From Rhodospirillaceae bacterium (GTDB taxonomy: Bacteria; Pseudomonadota; Alphaproteobacteria; Puniceispirillales; Puniceispirillaceae), in the NCBI GenBank assembly GCA_002731315.1, contig PCBG01000002.1:112626-135890 (forward strand): 23,265 nt of DNA, read 5' to 3'. A model generated the notes under the pieces. That model saw only the letters and a list, made by a program, of their open reading frames with translations. It made no database searches and had not been told where the DNA came from. This document shows positions 8,184-16,573 of the stretch, piece after piece; within the stretch, counting starts at the first letter, position 1, and each line of letters begins with the position of its first letter. The position numbers and the translations under genes are program-made.

Positions 8184-8981
8184 ATGGCCAACACCCAACA
8201 CGAACAAGACGAAGAGATCAGAATTTATATGCCGAATATAGAGATGAACAACCACAACGCCCTGGCCAATGTGGCTGCCAGGAAACCGGTTATCCGACTA
8301 GATGATGCGTGGCTGTCATTGTCCAGCGCGGATGGCATGGTTGAAATCCTGCGTGGCATCTCGCTGTCAATTGATGCTGGCCAGACGGTCGGCGTGCTTG
8401 GCCCCAGCGGCGCTGGCAAAACCAGTCTGCTGATGATCATGGCAGGGCTGGAAAGCCTGACAACAGGCCAGATAGACCTTGCTGGTTTTGACATTACGCG
8501 CATGCATGAAGATATGTTGGCAGCACTCCGTCGTGATCACGTTGGAATCGTATTTCAGGCTTTCCGACTGATCCCGTCCATGACAGCCATACAAAATGTG
8601 GCCGTGCCACTAGAACTGGCCGGGCGAGCGGATGCAAAGGCAGGGGCTGCCGACGCTTTGGAATCAGTGGGGCTTGGCCATCGCATGACGCATCTGCCAG
8701 ATCAACTGTCAGGCGGCGAACAACAACGTGTCGCCATCGCCCGTGCCATCGCCCCGCGACCGCAGATTTTGCTGGCTGACGAGCCCACCGGCAACCTAGA
8801 CAGCGGGACCAGCGAAAAGGTAATCGCCACCCTGTTTGAGGCAACCGCGGCGGCAGGTGCCGCACTGGTCCTTGTGACACATGATCCGGCGCTGGCAGAA
8901 CGTTGTGGCCGCGTTCTCACCATCGAGGACGGGATGATCACCGATGACCGCGCTACAGGCCTGAAAGGTGACGCCGCATGA
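8184..8981 (+). CDS. ABC transporter ATP-binding protein, YbbA/LolD type
   Basis: The 265-residue ATPase shows Walker A GPSGAGKT (73-80), Q-loop Q125, signature LSGGEQQR (175-182), Walker B ILLADE (195-200) with the D-loop GNLD, and H-loop H233. It is of the MacB/LolD/FtsE class that works with FtsX-type permeases on periplasmic substrates. The first 30 residues are extra compared with the family. ATG 8229, with GAAGAGA upstream, is an alternative start to ATG 8184; neither site is strong. Its stop overlaps the start of the permease gene by four bases (ATGA), so the two are translationally coupled. The divergent TesA-like gene suggests the YbbAP subfamily, whose substrate is not established. 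Confidence 0.9.
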   Translation: MANTQHEQDEEIRIYMPNIEMNNHNALANVAARKPVIRLDDAWLSLSSADGMVEILRGISLSIDAGQTVGVLGPSGAGKTSLLMIMAGLESLTTGQIDLAGFDITRMHEDMLAALRRDHVGIVFQAFRLIPSMTAIQNVAVPLELAGRADAKAGAADALESVGLGHRMTHLPDQLSGGEQQRVAIARAIAPRPQILLADEPTGNLDSGTSEKVIATLFEATAAAGAALVLVTHDPALAERCGRVLTIEDGMITDDRATGLKGDAA

Positions 8982-11527
8982 CGACGGTGCATAACGGATC
9001 CACCGGTCTGCAGCTGTCTGCTGGACAATCTGGCTGGCGCCTTGCCTGGCGTCTTGCCCGCCGGGAAATTCGTGGATCGGCTGCCCGTTTCCGGGTGTTC
9101 CTTGGTGCTTTGATGCTGGGCGTGGCCGCCATCGGGACAGTGGGGTCTGTCGCCGAGGCGATGCGCGATGGTATTGCCGGTAATGCACGATTGCTGCTTG
9201 GCGGCGATATCGAGATGCGCAGCCTCTATATGGCGCCGCCAGAGGAGATTGGGACGCTCGCCGGCAGCTATGGCACACTGTCACGCACCCAGAATATGCG
9301 CGCCATGCTGCAGCATGACGACACGCGCAAACTGGTAGCGTTAAAGGCTGTTGATGAAGCGTGGCCGCTTATTGGTGCACCCAAGATTGAGGGTGGCGCG
9401 ACTCTACAGCTGGCACAGGATACTATTCTGATTGATCCGGCACTAACGCGGGCGATAGGCCTTGCAGTTGGTGATCGCGTGCGCATTGGGACGCATGAGG
9501 TAACAGTTGCGGGCATTCTGGCCTATGAGCCTGACAGGTCGGTCAGTTTCATCACCTTCGGGCCACGTGTTTTGATGTCGATGGAAACGCTTGCCAAAAC
9601 CGGGCTTGACCAGCCAGGCGCAATGGTCACACACAGGTTGAGGGTTCTTCTGGATGACGGGGCCGACCGCACGGCAGCGGTCAGCGCACTGAAAGCGGCA
9701 ACAAGAGGCGGGTTTGTTCGGGTCCGCGACCTTGTGGACGCCGCCCCCGGTTTTGACGTGTTCATCGACCGGACCGAGGTCTTTCTGGTGCTAGTCGGTC
9801 TGACGGCACTGCTGATCGGCGGGCTCGGGGTGGCCGGCGCTGTACGCGCATGGCTGGTCAGCCGCATGCCTATCATTGCCACGCTGAAATGCCTTGGTGC
9901 GCCGGCACGTCTTATTTTCCGTACCTATCTGCTGCAAGTGATGCTCATCGCCGGGGCTGGTGTGTTGTCTGGAGTGGCTGTGGCAGCGATTGCCCCTGTC
10001 TTCGCAATTGACCTTCTGTCATCCTACGTCACTGTGCCAATTTCGCCGTCAATCTATCTTTTGCCGCTGCTGATTGCGGCTGGTTTTGGCATTGTTACCT
10101 CATTTCTGTTTGCACTCTGGCCGCTGGCGAAGGCCGAGGAAGTGCGTGCTGCAAATTTGTTTCGGCAGCTTGGCGCCATGCCGGCCGGGCTACCCCGCGG
10201 CGGTTATCTGGCGGCGGCGGCGATAGCCCTTGCGGCGCTTGCCGCACTTGCCCTTGCCGCCACACGCGATCTTATGTTGACCGGCACTTTTATCGGCGGG
10301 TCCATTGCCGCCATTATCCTTTTGGCAGGGCTTGGTCAAGCATTGCTGATTGCGTTGCGCCGTGTGCCTGCGCCCCATTATGTGCCGGCGCGGCTCGCCC
10401 TGTCGGCCATCACCCGGCCAGGATCCCCGGTGCGGGCTGTGATCATCGCCTTCGGACTTGGCCTGTCGGTGCTGGTTACTGTGGCATTATCGCAGGCCAA
10501 TATCAGCCGCCAGATCGATACGCGAGTCGCCGAGGATGCGCCTGCCTGGTTCTTCATTGATATCCAGCCCGACCAGCTGGACAGATTTACCGAAATTGCC
10601 GAAGGCACCGACGGTATTGTCGCGGTCGGCCGCACACCGATGCTGCGCGGACGCATTTCTGAACTTGGCGGGCGTCTGGCTGAAGATTATGACATGAAGA
10701 ACCCGTCGGCGTGGGTGCTGCGCGGTGACAGGGCCATTACCTGGTCTGCCACCCCGCCCGAATCGGGAGAGATTGTTGCCGGCAGCTGGTGGGACAGCGA
10801 CTATCTCGGCCCACCGCTGGCATCAATGAGCGAGGAAGAAGCCCGTGAGCTTGGCGTCTGGATTGGCGATACGGTCACTTTCAATGTCCTTGGTCGGCCG
10901 ATCAGCGCCGAGATTGTAAATATCCGCAACGTCACTTGGGAAAGTTTCAGTATCAATTTTGTCTTCGTACTGTCCCCGGGTGTACTGGAAGCAGCGCCGC
11001 ATAGTTGGATGGCGACAACCTATGTCGAGACTGAGGATGCGGCCGCCATGGTGGCGCGCAACATCGCCGATGCCTTCGCCAATATATCGGCGATTTCGGT
11101 GCGCGAGGCGGTGGCGACGGCGCAACGTGTGGTCGGCCTGCTAGGCGCGGCCGTACAGCTGACGGCCTTGGTCACTCTGGTCGCCGGTATTGCGGTCCTT
11201 GCCGGTACCGTGGCCAGCACGGAAGCGCAGCGCTTCGCCGATTCAGTCATTCTGAAAGTGCTTGGCGCAACGCGAGTTGCCATAACCATTGCCTGGTTGC
11301 TGGAATATGCGCTTTTGGGAGTGCTGGCTGCGATTGCCGCAACCATTATCGGCACGGTTGCCAGCTGGGCCATGATTGAACAGCTGCTGCAAAGTGATTT
11401 TGAAATGGATTTCGGTCTTGTACTGCTGACCACGATGGCCGGGGCAGCCGGCACAGCGGTTCTGGGGCTGATCGGTGCGGCCCGCACACTTGGGCGCAAG
11501 CCCGCACCGCTCCTGCGCGAAGTTTGA
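8978..11527 (+). CDS. ABC transporter permease, FtsX/YbbP type
   Basis: This large inner-membrane protein of 849 residues carries two FtsX-type units. A first transmembrane segment at about 39-58 is followed by a periplasmic domain (about 65-260). A block of membrane segments follows at about 266-290, 315-345, 358-382, 408-428, 434-460 and 485-505. A second periplasmic domain reaches to about 715, and three closing segments carry the LKVLGATR motif. The ten-segment layout is that of YbbP-like permeases rather than the four-segment MacB. It overlaps its ATPase gene by four bases. Its TGA stop is directly adjacent to the stop of the convergent fhs gene, with no spacer, so no separate terminator exists for either gene. 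Confidence 0.9.
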   Translation: MTTVHNGSTGLQLSAGQSGWRLAWRLARREIRGSAARFRVFLGALMLGVAAIGTVGSVAEAMRDGIAGNARLLLGGDIEMRSLYMAPPEEIGTLAGSYGTLSRTQNMRAMLQHDDTRKLVALKAVDEAWPLIGAPKIEGGATLQLAQDTILIDPALTRAIGLAVGDRVRIGTHEVTVAGILAYEPDRSVSFITFGPRVLMSMETLAKTGLDQPGAMVTHRLRVLLDDGADRTAAVSALKAATRGGFVRVRDLVDAAPGFDVFIDRTEVFLVLVGLTALLIGGLGVAGAVRAWLVSRMPIIATLKCLGAPARLIFRTYLLQVMLIAGAGVLSGVAVAAIAPVFAIDLLSSYVTVPISPSIYLLPLLIAAGFGIVTSFLFALWPLAKAEEVRAANLFRQLGAMPAGLPRGGYLAAAAIALAALAALALAATRDLMLTGTFIGGSIAAIILLAGLGQALLIALRRVPAPHYVPARLALSAITRPGSPVRAVIIAFGLGLSVLVTVALSQANISRQIDTRVAEDAPAWFFIDIQPDQLDRFTEIAEGTDGIVAVGRTPMLRGRISELGGRLAEDYDMKNPSAWVLRGDRAITWSATPPESGEIVAGSWWDSDYLGPPLASMSEEEARELGVWIGDTVTFNVLGRPISAEIVNIRNVTWESFSINFVFVLSPGVLEAAPHSWMATTYVETEDAAAMVARNIADAFANISAISVREAVATAQRVVGLLGAAVQLTALVTLVAGIAVLAGTVASTEAQRFADSVILKVLGATRVAITIAWLLEYALLGVLAAIAATIIGTVASWAMIEQLLQSDFEMDFGLVLLTTMAGAAGTAVLGLIGAARTLGRKPAPLLREV

Positions 11528-13204
11528 TCAGAAAAGGCCCTCGATCTCACCATCGCTATTCATGTGAATAGCTTCTGCGGCCGGCACGCTCGGCAGACCA
11601 GGCATGGTCATGATCTCACCGCAGATGGCGATAATGAACCCTGCACCTGCCGACAACCGCACCTCGCGCACTGGCAACGAATGTCCGGTTGGCGCACCCC
11701 GCAAATTCGGGTCCGTGCTGAAGCTGTACTGAGTTTTGGCCATGCAGACCGGTAGATTGCCGTAGCCCTGTTCTTCCCAAGTGCGCAGCTGGTCGCGGAT
11801 TTTCTTGTCCGCAAGCACCTCCTCGGCACGGTAAATACGCTTGGCGATGGTTTCTATCTTTCTGAAGAGCGGCATGTCATCTGGATAGGTCGGTGCAAAA
11901 TTGTCAATGTCGGCATCGGCAATCTCTGCCACCTTTTTCGCCAGATCGCGCGATCCGTCCGAGCCAATTTCCCAATGTCTGGAAATAATTGCTTCACTTC
12001 CCTGACTGTCCACATAGGCCTGCAACGCGGCAACCTCGGCATCCGTGTCACCCGTGAAATGGTTGATGGCAACAACAACCGGCACACCAAAACTTTTGAG
12101 ATTTTCGATGTGGCGGCCAAGATTTGAACAGCCGGCATTGACCGCTTCGAGATTTTCGGCGCCAAGGTCGGCACGAGCTACCCCGCCATTCATTTTCATA
12201 GCACGAACAGTGGCGACTAATACAACAACGCTTGGTGAAATTCCAGCCTTGCGGCATTTGATATTCATGAATTTCTCGGCGCCAAGATCGGCGCCAAAAC
12301 CGGCTTCGGTAACAACATAGTCAGACAGTTTCAGCGCAGTCTGCGTTGCAATCACTGAGTTGCATCCATGCGCGATATTGGCAAATGGGCCGCCATGCAC
12401 AAAGGCCGGGTTGTTTTCAAGCGTTTGCACCAGATTGGGCTGTAGCGCCTGCGATAGCAGAACCGTCATGGCACCATCCGCCTTGAGATCGCGGCAGAAT
12501 AAGGGCGAGCGGTCACGGCGATAGGCAACGATAATGTCGCCAAGACGCTTTTGCAGGTCTTCCAGATCCGTTGCCAAACAAAGGATCGCCATCACCTCTG
12601 ACGCCACCGTGATGTCAAAGCCTGCCTGTCGCGGAAATCCGTTGGATACCCCGCCGAGGCTGGTAACGATGTCACGCAGAGCTCGGTCGTTCATATCGAC
12701 GACGCGGCGCCACGATACACGGCGTTGGTCAATATCAAGCTTGTTGCCCCAGTAGATGTGATTGTCGATCATCGCTGACAGCAAGTTATGCGCTGAAGTG
12801 ATAGCATGGAAATCACCGGTAAAATGCAGGTTCATGTCCTCCATCGGCACAACCTGCGCATAACCACCGCCGGCCGCGCCGCCCTTCATTCCGAAACAGG
12901 GCCCGAGGGAGGCCTCACGGATGCAGACTGTTGCCTTTTTTCCGATCGCGTTCAATCCGTCAACCAACCCGACCGTGGTTGTGGTCTTGCCCTCACCTGC
13001 CGGGGTCGGGTTTATCGCAGTCACGAGGATTAACTTGCCGTCCTTTCGGTTCGCCTGCGCCGCAATGAAATCGGCAGAAAGTTTGGCTTTGTCGTGGCCA
13101 AAAGGAACCAAATCACCTGCAGGGATACCAAGCTTGGCACCAATATCTTGAATGGGGAGCTTACTTGCGCCGCGAGCAATTTCAATATCTGTTAGATGGC
13201 TCAT
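11528..13204 (-). CDS. fhs: formate-tetrahydrofolate ligase
   Basis: The enzyme joins formate to tetrahydrofolate using ATP, giving 10-formyl-THF for purine synthesis and serine formation, or works in reverse to recover ATP from C1 units. The 558-residue product has family length and the nucleotide-binding PAGEGKTT (68-75), followed by the conserved [26 protein letters not shown] region (about 98-119) and a C-terminal SAGAGF. The ATG at 13202-13204 has AAGGACC about 6-10 bases upstream. In marine alphaproteobacteria the enzyme is often part of oxidation or assimilation of methyl groups from methylated compounds such as DMSP; the DMSP genes here are about 7 kb away, so a link is only suggestive. 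It diverges from argG across 201 bases. Confidence 0.95.
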   Translation of the reverse strand: MSHLTDIEIARGASKLPIQDIGAKLGIPAGDLVPFGHDKAKLSADFIAAQANRKDGKLILVTAINPTPAGEGKTTTTVGLVDGLNAIGKKATVCIREASLGPCFGMKGGAAGGGYAQVVPMEDMNLHFTGDFHAITSAHNLLSAMIDNHIYWGNKLDIDQRRVSWRRVVDMNDRALRDIVTSLGGVSNGFPRQAGFDITVASEVMAILCLATDLEDLQKRLGDIIVAYRRDRSPLFCRDLKADGAMTVLLSQALQPNLVQTLENNPAFVHGGPFANIAHGCNSVIATQTALKLSDYVVTEAGFGADLGAEKFMNIKCRKAGISPSVVVLVATVRAMKMNGGVARADLGAENLEAVNAGCSNLGRHIENLKSFGVPVVVAINHFTGDTDAEVAALQAYVDSQGSEAIISRHWEIGSDGSRDLAKKVAEIADADIDNFAPTYPDDMPLFRKIETIAKRIYRAEEVLADKKIRDQLRTWEEQGYGNLPVCMAKTQYSFSTDPNLRGAPTGHSLPVREVRLSAGAGFIIAICGEIMTMPGLPSVPAAEAIHMNSDGEIEGLF

Positions 13205-13405
13205 CGATCTGGTCCTTTGCTTGTGCTGACACCGTTTGCTGACTTACCTTCAGCCTACAGGTCAGGCTGTATCCGCCGCGTCATAAAAGGCCACAGAAGC
13301 GTCCTACCCAAATCCGGTCATGCATTAACAAAACCTAAAACAACAGACAAGCCACCGCAAAAAACTGCGTTGCGGGGGGGCACATGATCGGTTATCACAA
13401 CCGCC

Positions 13406-14626
13406 ATGAAACAGGAACAAGTCAAAAAAGTCGTCCTTGCCTATTCGGGCGGGCTCGATACCTCAGTTATTCTGCGCTGGCTGCAAGATCAGTATAATGC
13501 AGAGGTTGTTACTTTTACCGCCGATATTGGCCAGGGTGAAGAAGTTGAACCGGCGCGGGCCAAGGCGGAAATGCTGGGAATCAAAGCGATCTTTATTGAA
13601 GATCTACGTGAAGAATTTGTGCGCGACTATGTTTTTCCGATGTTCCGCGCCAACCCCCTCTATGAAGGAGTCTATCTCCTTGGCACTTCGATCGCCCGGC
13701 CGCTGATTGCTAAGCGCCAGATTGAAATCGCGCGAGAAGTCGGTGCGGATGCGGTGTCGCATGGTGCCACCGGCAAAGGCAATGACCAGGTGCGTTTTGA
13801 ACTAGCCTATTATGCGCTGCAACCTGATATCAAAGTGATTGCACCATGGCGTGAATGGGACCTCAGCTCACGCACCAAACTGATTGAATATGCTGAACAG
13901 AACCAGATCCCGATTCCGCGCGACAAACGAGGCGAGGCGCCTTTCAGCGTGGATGCCAACCTGCTGCACATTTCAGCCGAGGGTAAGGTACTGGAAGATC
14001 CCTGGGTCGCGCCGAAGGAATATATTTTCTCGCGCAGCGTTTCTCCCGAAGACGCACCAGACAGCCCAACCGAAATCGAGATTGAATTCGATGCCGGCGA
14101 TCCTGTTGCCATTGACGGTGTTGCGATGTCCCCGGCGACCCTGCTGACCCGGCTGAACTCGTTGGGTGGTGCCAACGGCATCGGACGGATCGATCTCGTC
14201 GAAAACCGTTTTGTCGGAATGAAATCGCGCGGCGTCTATGAGACCCCTGGCGGCACCATTTTGCTAACCGCACGTCGTGCGATGGAATCCATAACACTGG
14301 ACCGAGGTGCGGCGCATCAGAAGGACGAACTGATGCCGCGCTACGCAGAGCTTGTCTATAATGGTTTCTGGTTCTCGCCCGAACGCGAAATGCTGCAGGC
14401 AGCGATCGACAGCAGCCGCAATGAAGTTCGCGGTGTGGTGCGGTTGAAGCTCTATAAGGGAAATGTCATTGTCACAGGCCGCAAATCGCCAAACTCACTC
14501 TATAATGCGGATCTTGTGACCTTCGAGGAAGGCGCGGTCGATTACGATCATGGCGACGCGCATGGCTTTATCCGTCTGAATGCGCTGCGCTTGCGCGTCA
14601 ACAAAATGGTACGCGATTCCAAATAA
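13406..14626 (+). CDS. argG: argininosuccinate synthase
   Basis: The cytoplasmic enzyme condenses citrulline and aspartate with ATP, the penultimate step of arginine synthesis. The 406-residue product has the PP-loop SGGLDTS (14-20), the citrulline-binding [13 protein letters not shown] stretch (about 117-125), and a C-terminal half with [10 protein letters not shown] (about 272-281). Length and start agree with bacterial type-1 enzymes. The ribosome site is weak: a short inverted repeat CGGTT/AACCG lies directly before the ATG at 13406. A run of seven G near 13375-13381 precedes it. No other arginine gene lies nearby, so it is a monocistronic unit between fhs and the small cysteine protein. 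Confidence 0.96.
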   Translation: MKQEQVKKVVLAYSGGLDTSVILRWLQDQYNAEVVTFTADIGQGEEVEPARAKAEMLGIKAIFIEDLREEFVRDYVFPMFRANPLYEGVYLLGTSIARPLIAKRQIEIAREVGADAVSHGATGKGNDQVRFELAYYALQPDIKVIAPWREWDLSSRTKLIEYAEQNQIPIPRDKRGEAPFSVDANLLHISAEGKVLEDPWVAPKEYIFSRSVSPEDAPDSPTEIEIEFDAGDPVAIDGVAMSPATLLTRLNSLGGANGIGRIDLVENRFVGMKSRGVYETPGGTILLTARRAMESITLDRGAAHQKDELMPRYAELVYNGFWFSPEREMLQAAIDSSRNEVRGVVRLKLYKGNVIVTGRKSPNSLYNADLVTFEEGAVDYDHGDAHGFIRLNALRLRVNKMVRDSK

Positions 14627-14672
14627 GTCTGTCTGGGCAGCCAATGTCTGTTTAGAAAAGTCGCTTGGCGGA

Positions 14673-14900
14673 TTATTTGCTCGTGCAGACGTCGCCCACC
14701 GTACCGTCTTTATTGACCTGCTTCAACATGATGCCGCCTGTAGGAGCATAGGCAAAACCGCTATCGCGTAATCCGGTGGTACAATCACCCACAAAGGTGA
14801 TCACATATTCCGGATTGCCGTTGCTGTTTGAACGGAAGGTCTGCAAGGACTCACTGGCCATGATTCCAAGGCCAAGAATCACTACAAAGGCTGCAGCCAT
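14673..14900 (-). CDS. small two-cysteine protein of unknown function (75 aa)
   Basis: I do not recognise a family. The start at 14898-14900 is convincing: CAGGAGA lies about seven bases upstream. The first 14 residues are hydrophobic and could be a short signal anchor or an uncleaved leader. The rest is small and polar with C40 (VGDC) and C72 (GDVC); these two cysteines in repeated Gly-Asp settings might form a disulfide. The reading frame is open further upstream to 15038, but that stretch contains the terminator hairpin of sodB and has no coding character. It sits between sodB and argG, 46 bases from the argG stop and convergent with it. The protein may be exported, but this is inference. 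Confidence 0.65.
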   Translation of the reverse strand: MAAAFVVILGLGIMASESLQTFRSNSNGNPEYVITFVGDCTTGLRDSGFAYAPTGGIMLKQVNKDGTVGDVCTSK

Positions 14901-15036
14901 AATTGAATCTCCTGTGTTTAGGGTCGTCTCGTTCAATCGGGACGTAAAAGAGATAACAAACGGTATGGGTATGTTTTTGTCGGCATCATGGTAAAAAAAA
15001 GGCGGCAAAACTATACTTGCCAAGACTGCGACATAC

Positions 15037-15063
15037 AAAAACCTGCCCGGAAGGCCGGGCAGG
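15037..15063 (-). terminator. intrinsic terminator of sodB
   Basis: A perfect 9-bp stem, CCTGCCCGG (15042-15050) with CCGGGCAGG (15055-15063), has a four-base loop and is followed on the minus strand by five T (A-run 15037-15041). It begins 25 bases after the sodB stop and so ends that transcript before the small cysteine-protein gene, which must then have its own promoter in 14901-15036. Confidence 0.9.
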
Positions 15064-15088
15064 CTTAATGGTTAGCATTTGCATCAGC

Positions 15089-15688
15089 CTAGAGACGGCT
15101 TGCTACATTTTCCCAATTGACGAGATTGTCGAGGAAGTTTGCCAGATAGTCAGGACGCTTGTTTCGGAAGTCGATATAATAGGAGTGTTCCCATACATCA
15201 CAGCCCAGTAGAGTGGTCTGGCCAAAGCAAAGCGGGTTGACCCCGTTTTCGGTCTTGGTCACTTTCAACCCGCCATCATTACCCTTTACCAGCCAGCACC
15301 AGCCTGATCCGAATTGACCAGCACCCGCAGCCTTGAATTCATCCTTGAAGGCGTCCACACTGCCGAAACTGTTTGTAATCGCGATTTCCAGTTCAGACGG
15401 CATGGCGGAGGCGCCCGGCCCCATCATTTCCCAGAACTGCGTGTGGTTCCAATGTTGTGAGGCATTATTGAAAATGCCGTTCTGCGCCACTGCAGAGGAA
15501 TCGTAAGTGCCGGTAATTATGTCCTCTAGCGATTTACTTTCCCATTCGGTACCAGCGATCAGCTTGTTGCCGTTGACGACATAGGCATTGTGATGCAGGT
15601 CATGATGGTATTCCATCGTTTCAGCGCTCATGCCCGCCTCTGCCAGCGCGTCATGTGAATAAGGTAGGTCCAGTAGAGTGAATGCCAT
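15089..15688 (-). CDS. sodB: superoxide dismutase, Fe-type
   Basis: The enzyme disproportionates superoxide to oxygen and hydrogen peroxide in the cytoplasm. The 199-residue product carries the four metal ligands: H28 (EYHHDLHH), H82 (WNHTQFW), D164 and H168 (DVWEH). Q78 in NNASQHW corresponds to the active-site Gln of E. coli FeSOD (in Mn enzymes it comes from the other domain), which argues for iron. The start at 15688 is preferred over 15700 because GGAGA lies six to seven bases upstream and the family begins with MAF-L--LPY. It diverges from the gamma-carbonic anhydrase gene across 135 bases and has its own terminator. Confidence 0.95.
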   Translation of the reverse strand: MAFTLLDLPYSHDALAEAGMSAETMEYHHDLHHNAYVVNGNKLIAGTEWESKSLEDIITGTYDSSAVAQNGIFNNASQHWNHTQFWEMMGPGASAMPSELEIAITNSFGSVDAFKDEFKAAGAGQFGSGWCWLVKGNDGGLKVTKTENGVNPLCFGQTTLLGCDVWEHSYYIDFRNKRPDYLANFLDNLVNWENVASRL

Positions 15689-15758
15689 CTCAGTCTCCAT
15701 TGCGTTTACGTGTTCGTGTATCTTGTACCACCACGCTTCACTTTCAATAAAGGCAGAA

Positions 15759-15771
15759 GTGAAAATTTCAC
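15759..15771. promoter_or_regulatory. 13-base palindrome between sodB and the carbonic anhydrase-like gene
   Basis: GTGAAA (15759-15764) and TTTCAC (15766-15771) flank a single A, a perfect inverted repeat midway in the divergent intergenic gap. A related TTCACTTTCA lies about 20 bases to the left (15737-15746). It may be an operator for sodB, the neighbouring gene, or both; no known iron- or redox-regulator consensus was clearly matched. Confidence 0.3.
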
Positions 15772-15823
15772 CTGACCGGACAATAGATGATGCATCCGGC
15801 GGCTAAAAGCGAAAGGACGAACA

Positions 15824-16447
15824 ATGTCATATGACCTAACTGAAGATGGGCCATCTGGCGGACATGTAAGGCGGGCCTATATTGCCGCTTTCATGGACCT
15901 TGTTCCGGAGATAGACGGCACCGCTTTTATTGCACCAACAGCCGCGGTCATCGGGGCAGTGCGTATCGGGGCAAACAGCAGTGTCTGGCATCAGGTCACG
16001 ATGCGCGGTGACAATAACTATATAACGGTCGGCGAGAACACCAACATCCAAGATAATAGCTGCGTGCATATCGACAGCGTGAAGTTGCCGACCATCATTG
16101 GTAGCAATGTCACCATCGGCCACAGCGCGATCATTCATGCCTGCACAATCGAGGACCATAGCTTTGTTGGGATGGGATCGATTGTCATGGATGGAGCGGT
16201 GATTGAATCAGGCGGCATGCTGGCAGCGGGGGCCATGCTTACCCCCGGCAAGGTGGTCCCCAAAGGTGAACTTTGGGCGGGGCGGCCAGCGGTCAAGATG
16301 CGCAACCTGACGGAACTGGATATCGCGATGAGTCACCGTTCTGCATCGCATTATGTAGAGGTGGCGCGCGCCCACCGGCTTGGCGGGATGGGCGGGCCAT
16401 TTTCCGAAATGACCTGGCGACAGCTGCCGCCAAGCGATGAAAGCTAA
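15824..16447 (+). CDS. gamma-carbonic anhydrase family protein (left-handed beta-helix hexapeptide repeats)
   Basis: The 207-residue product is mostly hexapeptide repeats forming a left-handed beta-helix (about 33-160) with a C-terminal helix. It keeps the family's metal site: H82 (VHID), H100 and H105 (GHSAIIH), together with the RGD at 61-63. Homologues (YrdA, PaaY, CaiE-like and Cam) form trimers that bind Zn or Fe; some hydrate CO2, others act on thioesters or have no known activity, so enzymatic function is not proved. The first 28 residues are longer than usual, yet ATG 15824 has AAAGGA six bases upstream. It precedes gabD by 126 bases on the same strand, with a hairpin between. Confidence 0.85.
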   Translation: MSYDLTEDGPSGGHVRRAYIAAFMDLVPEIDGTAFIAPTAAVIGAVRIGANSSVWHQVTMRGDNNYITVGENTNIQDNSCVHIDSVKLPTIIGSNVTIGHSAIIHACTIEDHSFVGMGSIVMDGAVIESGGMLAAGAMLTPGKVVPKGELWAGRPAVKMRNLTELDIAMSHRSASHYVEVARAHRLGGMGGPFSEMTWRQLPPSDES

Positions 16448-16517
16448 TTTCTGCGCCGGCCCTTCACGATGCCCCGCCTTGACAGGCGGTGCTGACTGCG
16501 GTCTGTCTTTGCGGATA

Positions 16518-16550
16518 CAACCGCTGTGCAGCGGTTGCCTGATCTTTTTT
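16518..16550 (+). terminator. possible weak terminator after the carbonic anhydrase-like gene
   Basis: CAACCGCT (16518-16525) and AGCGGTTG (16530-16537) form an 8-bp stem with a four-base loop, and a six-T run lies at 16545-16550. The seven bases between stem and T-run make it weaker than the two clear terminators in this window. It lies 71 bases after the upstream stop and about 25 bases before the gabD start, so a regulatory or attenuating role is also possible. Confidence 0.4.
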
Positions 16551-16573
16551 CCAAAGCCGGAGACCACACTGCC

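Noticed and set aside
14901..15038. An N-terminal extension of the small cysteine protein to 15038.
   Set aside because: The extension would begin at the sodB terminator, and the internal ATG at 14900 has a strong ribosome site.
16526..16573. A longer gabD starting at GTG 16526.
   Set aside because: The added codons overlap the hairpin and T-run, and the protein aligns with E. coli GabD from the ATG at 16574.
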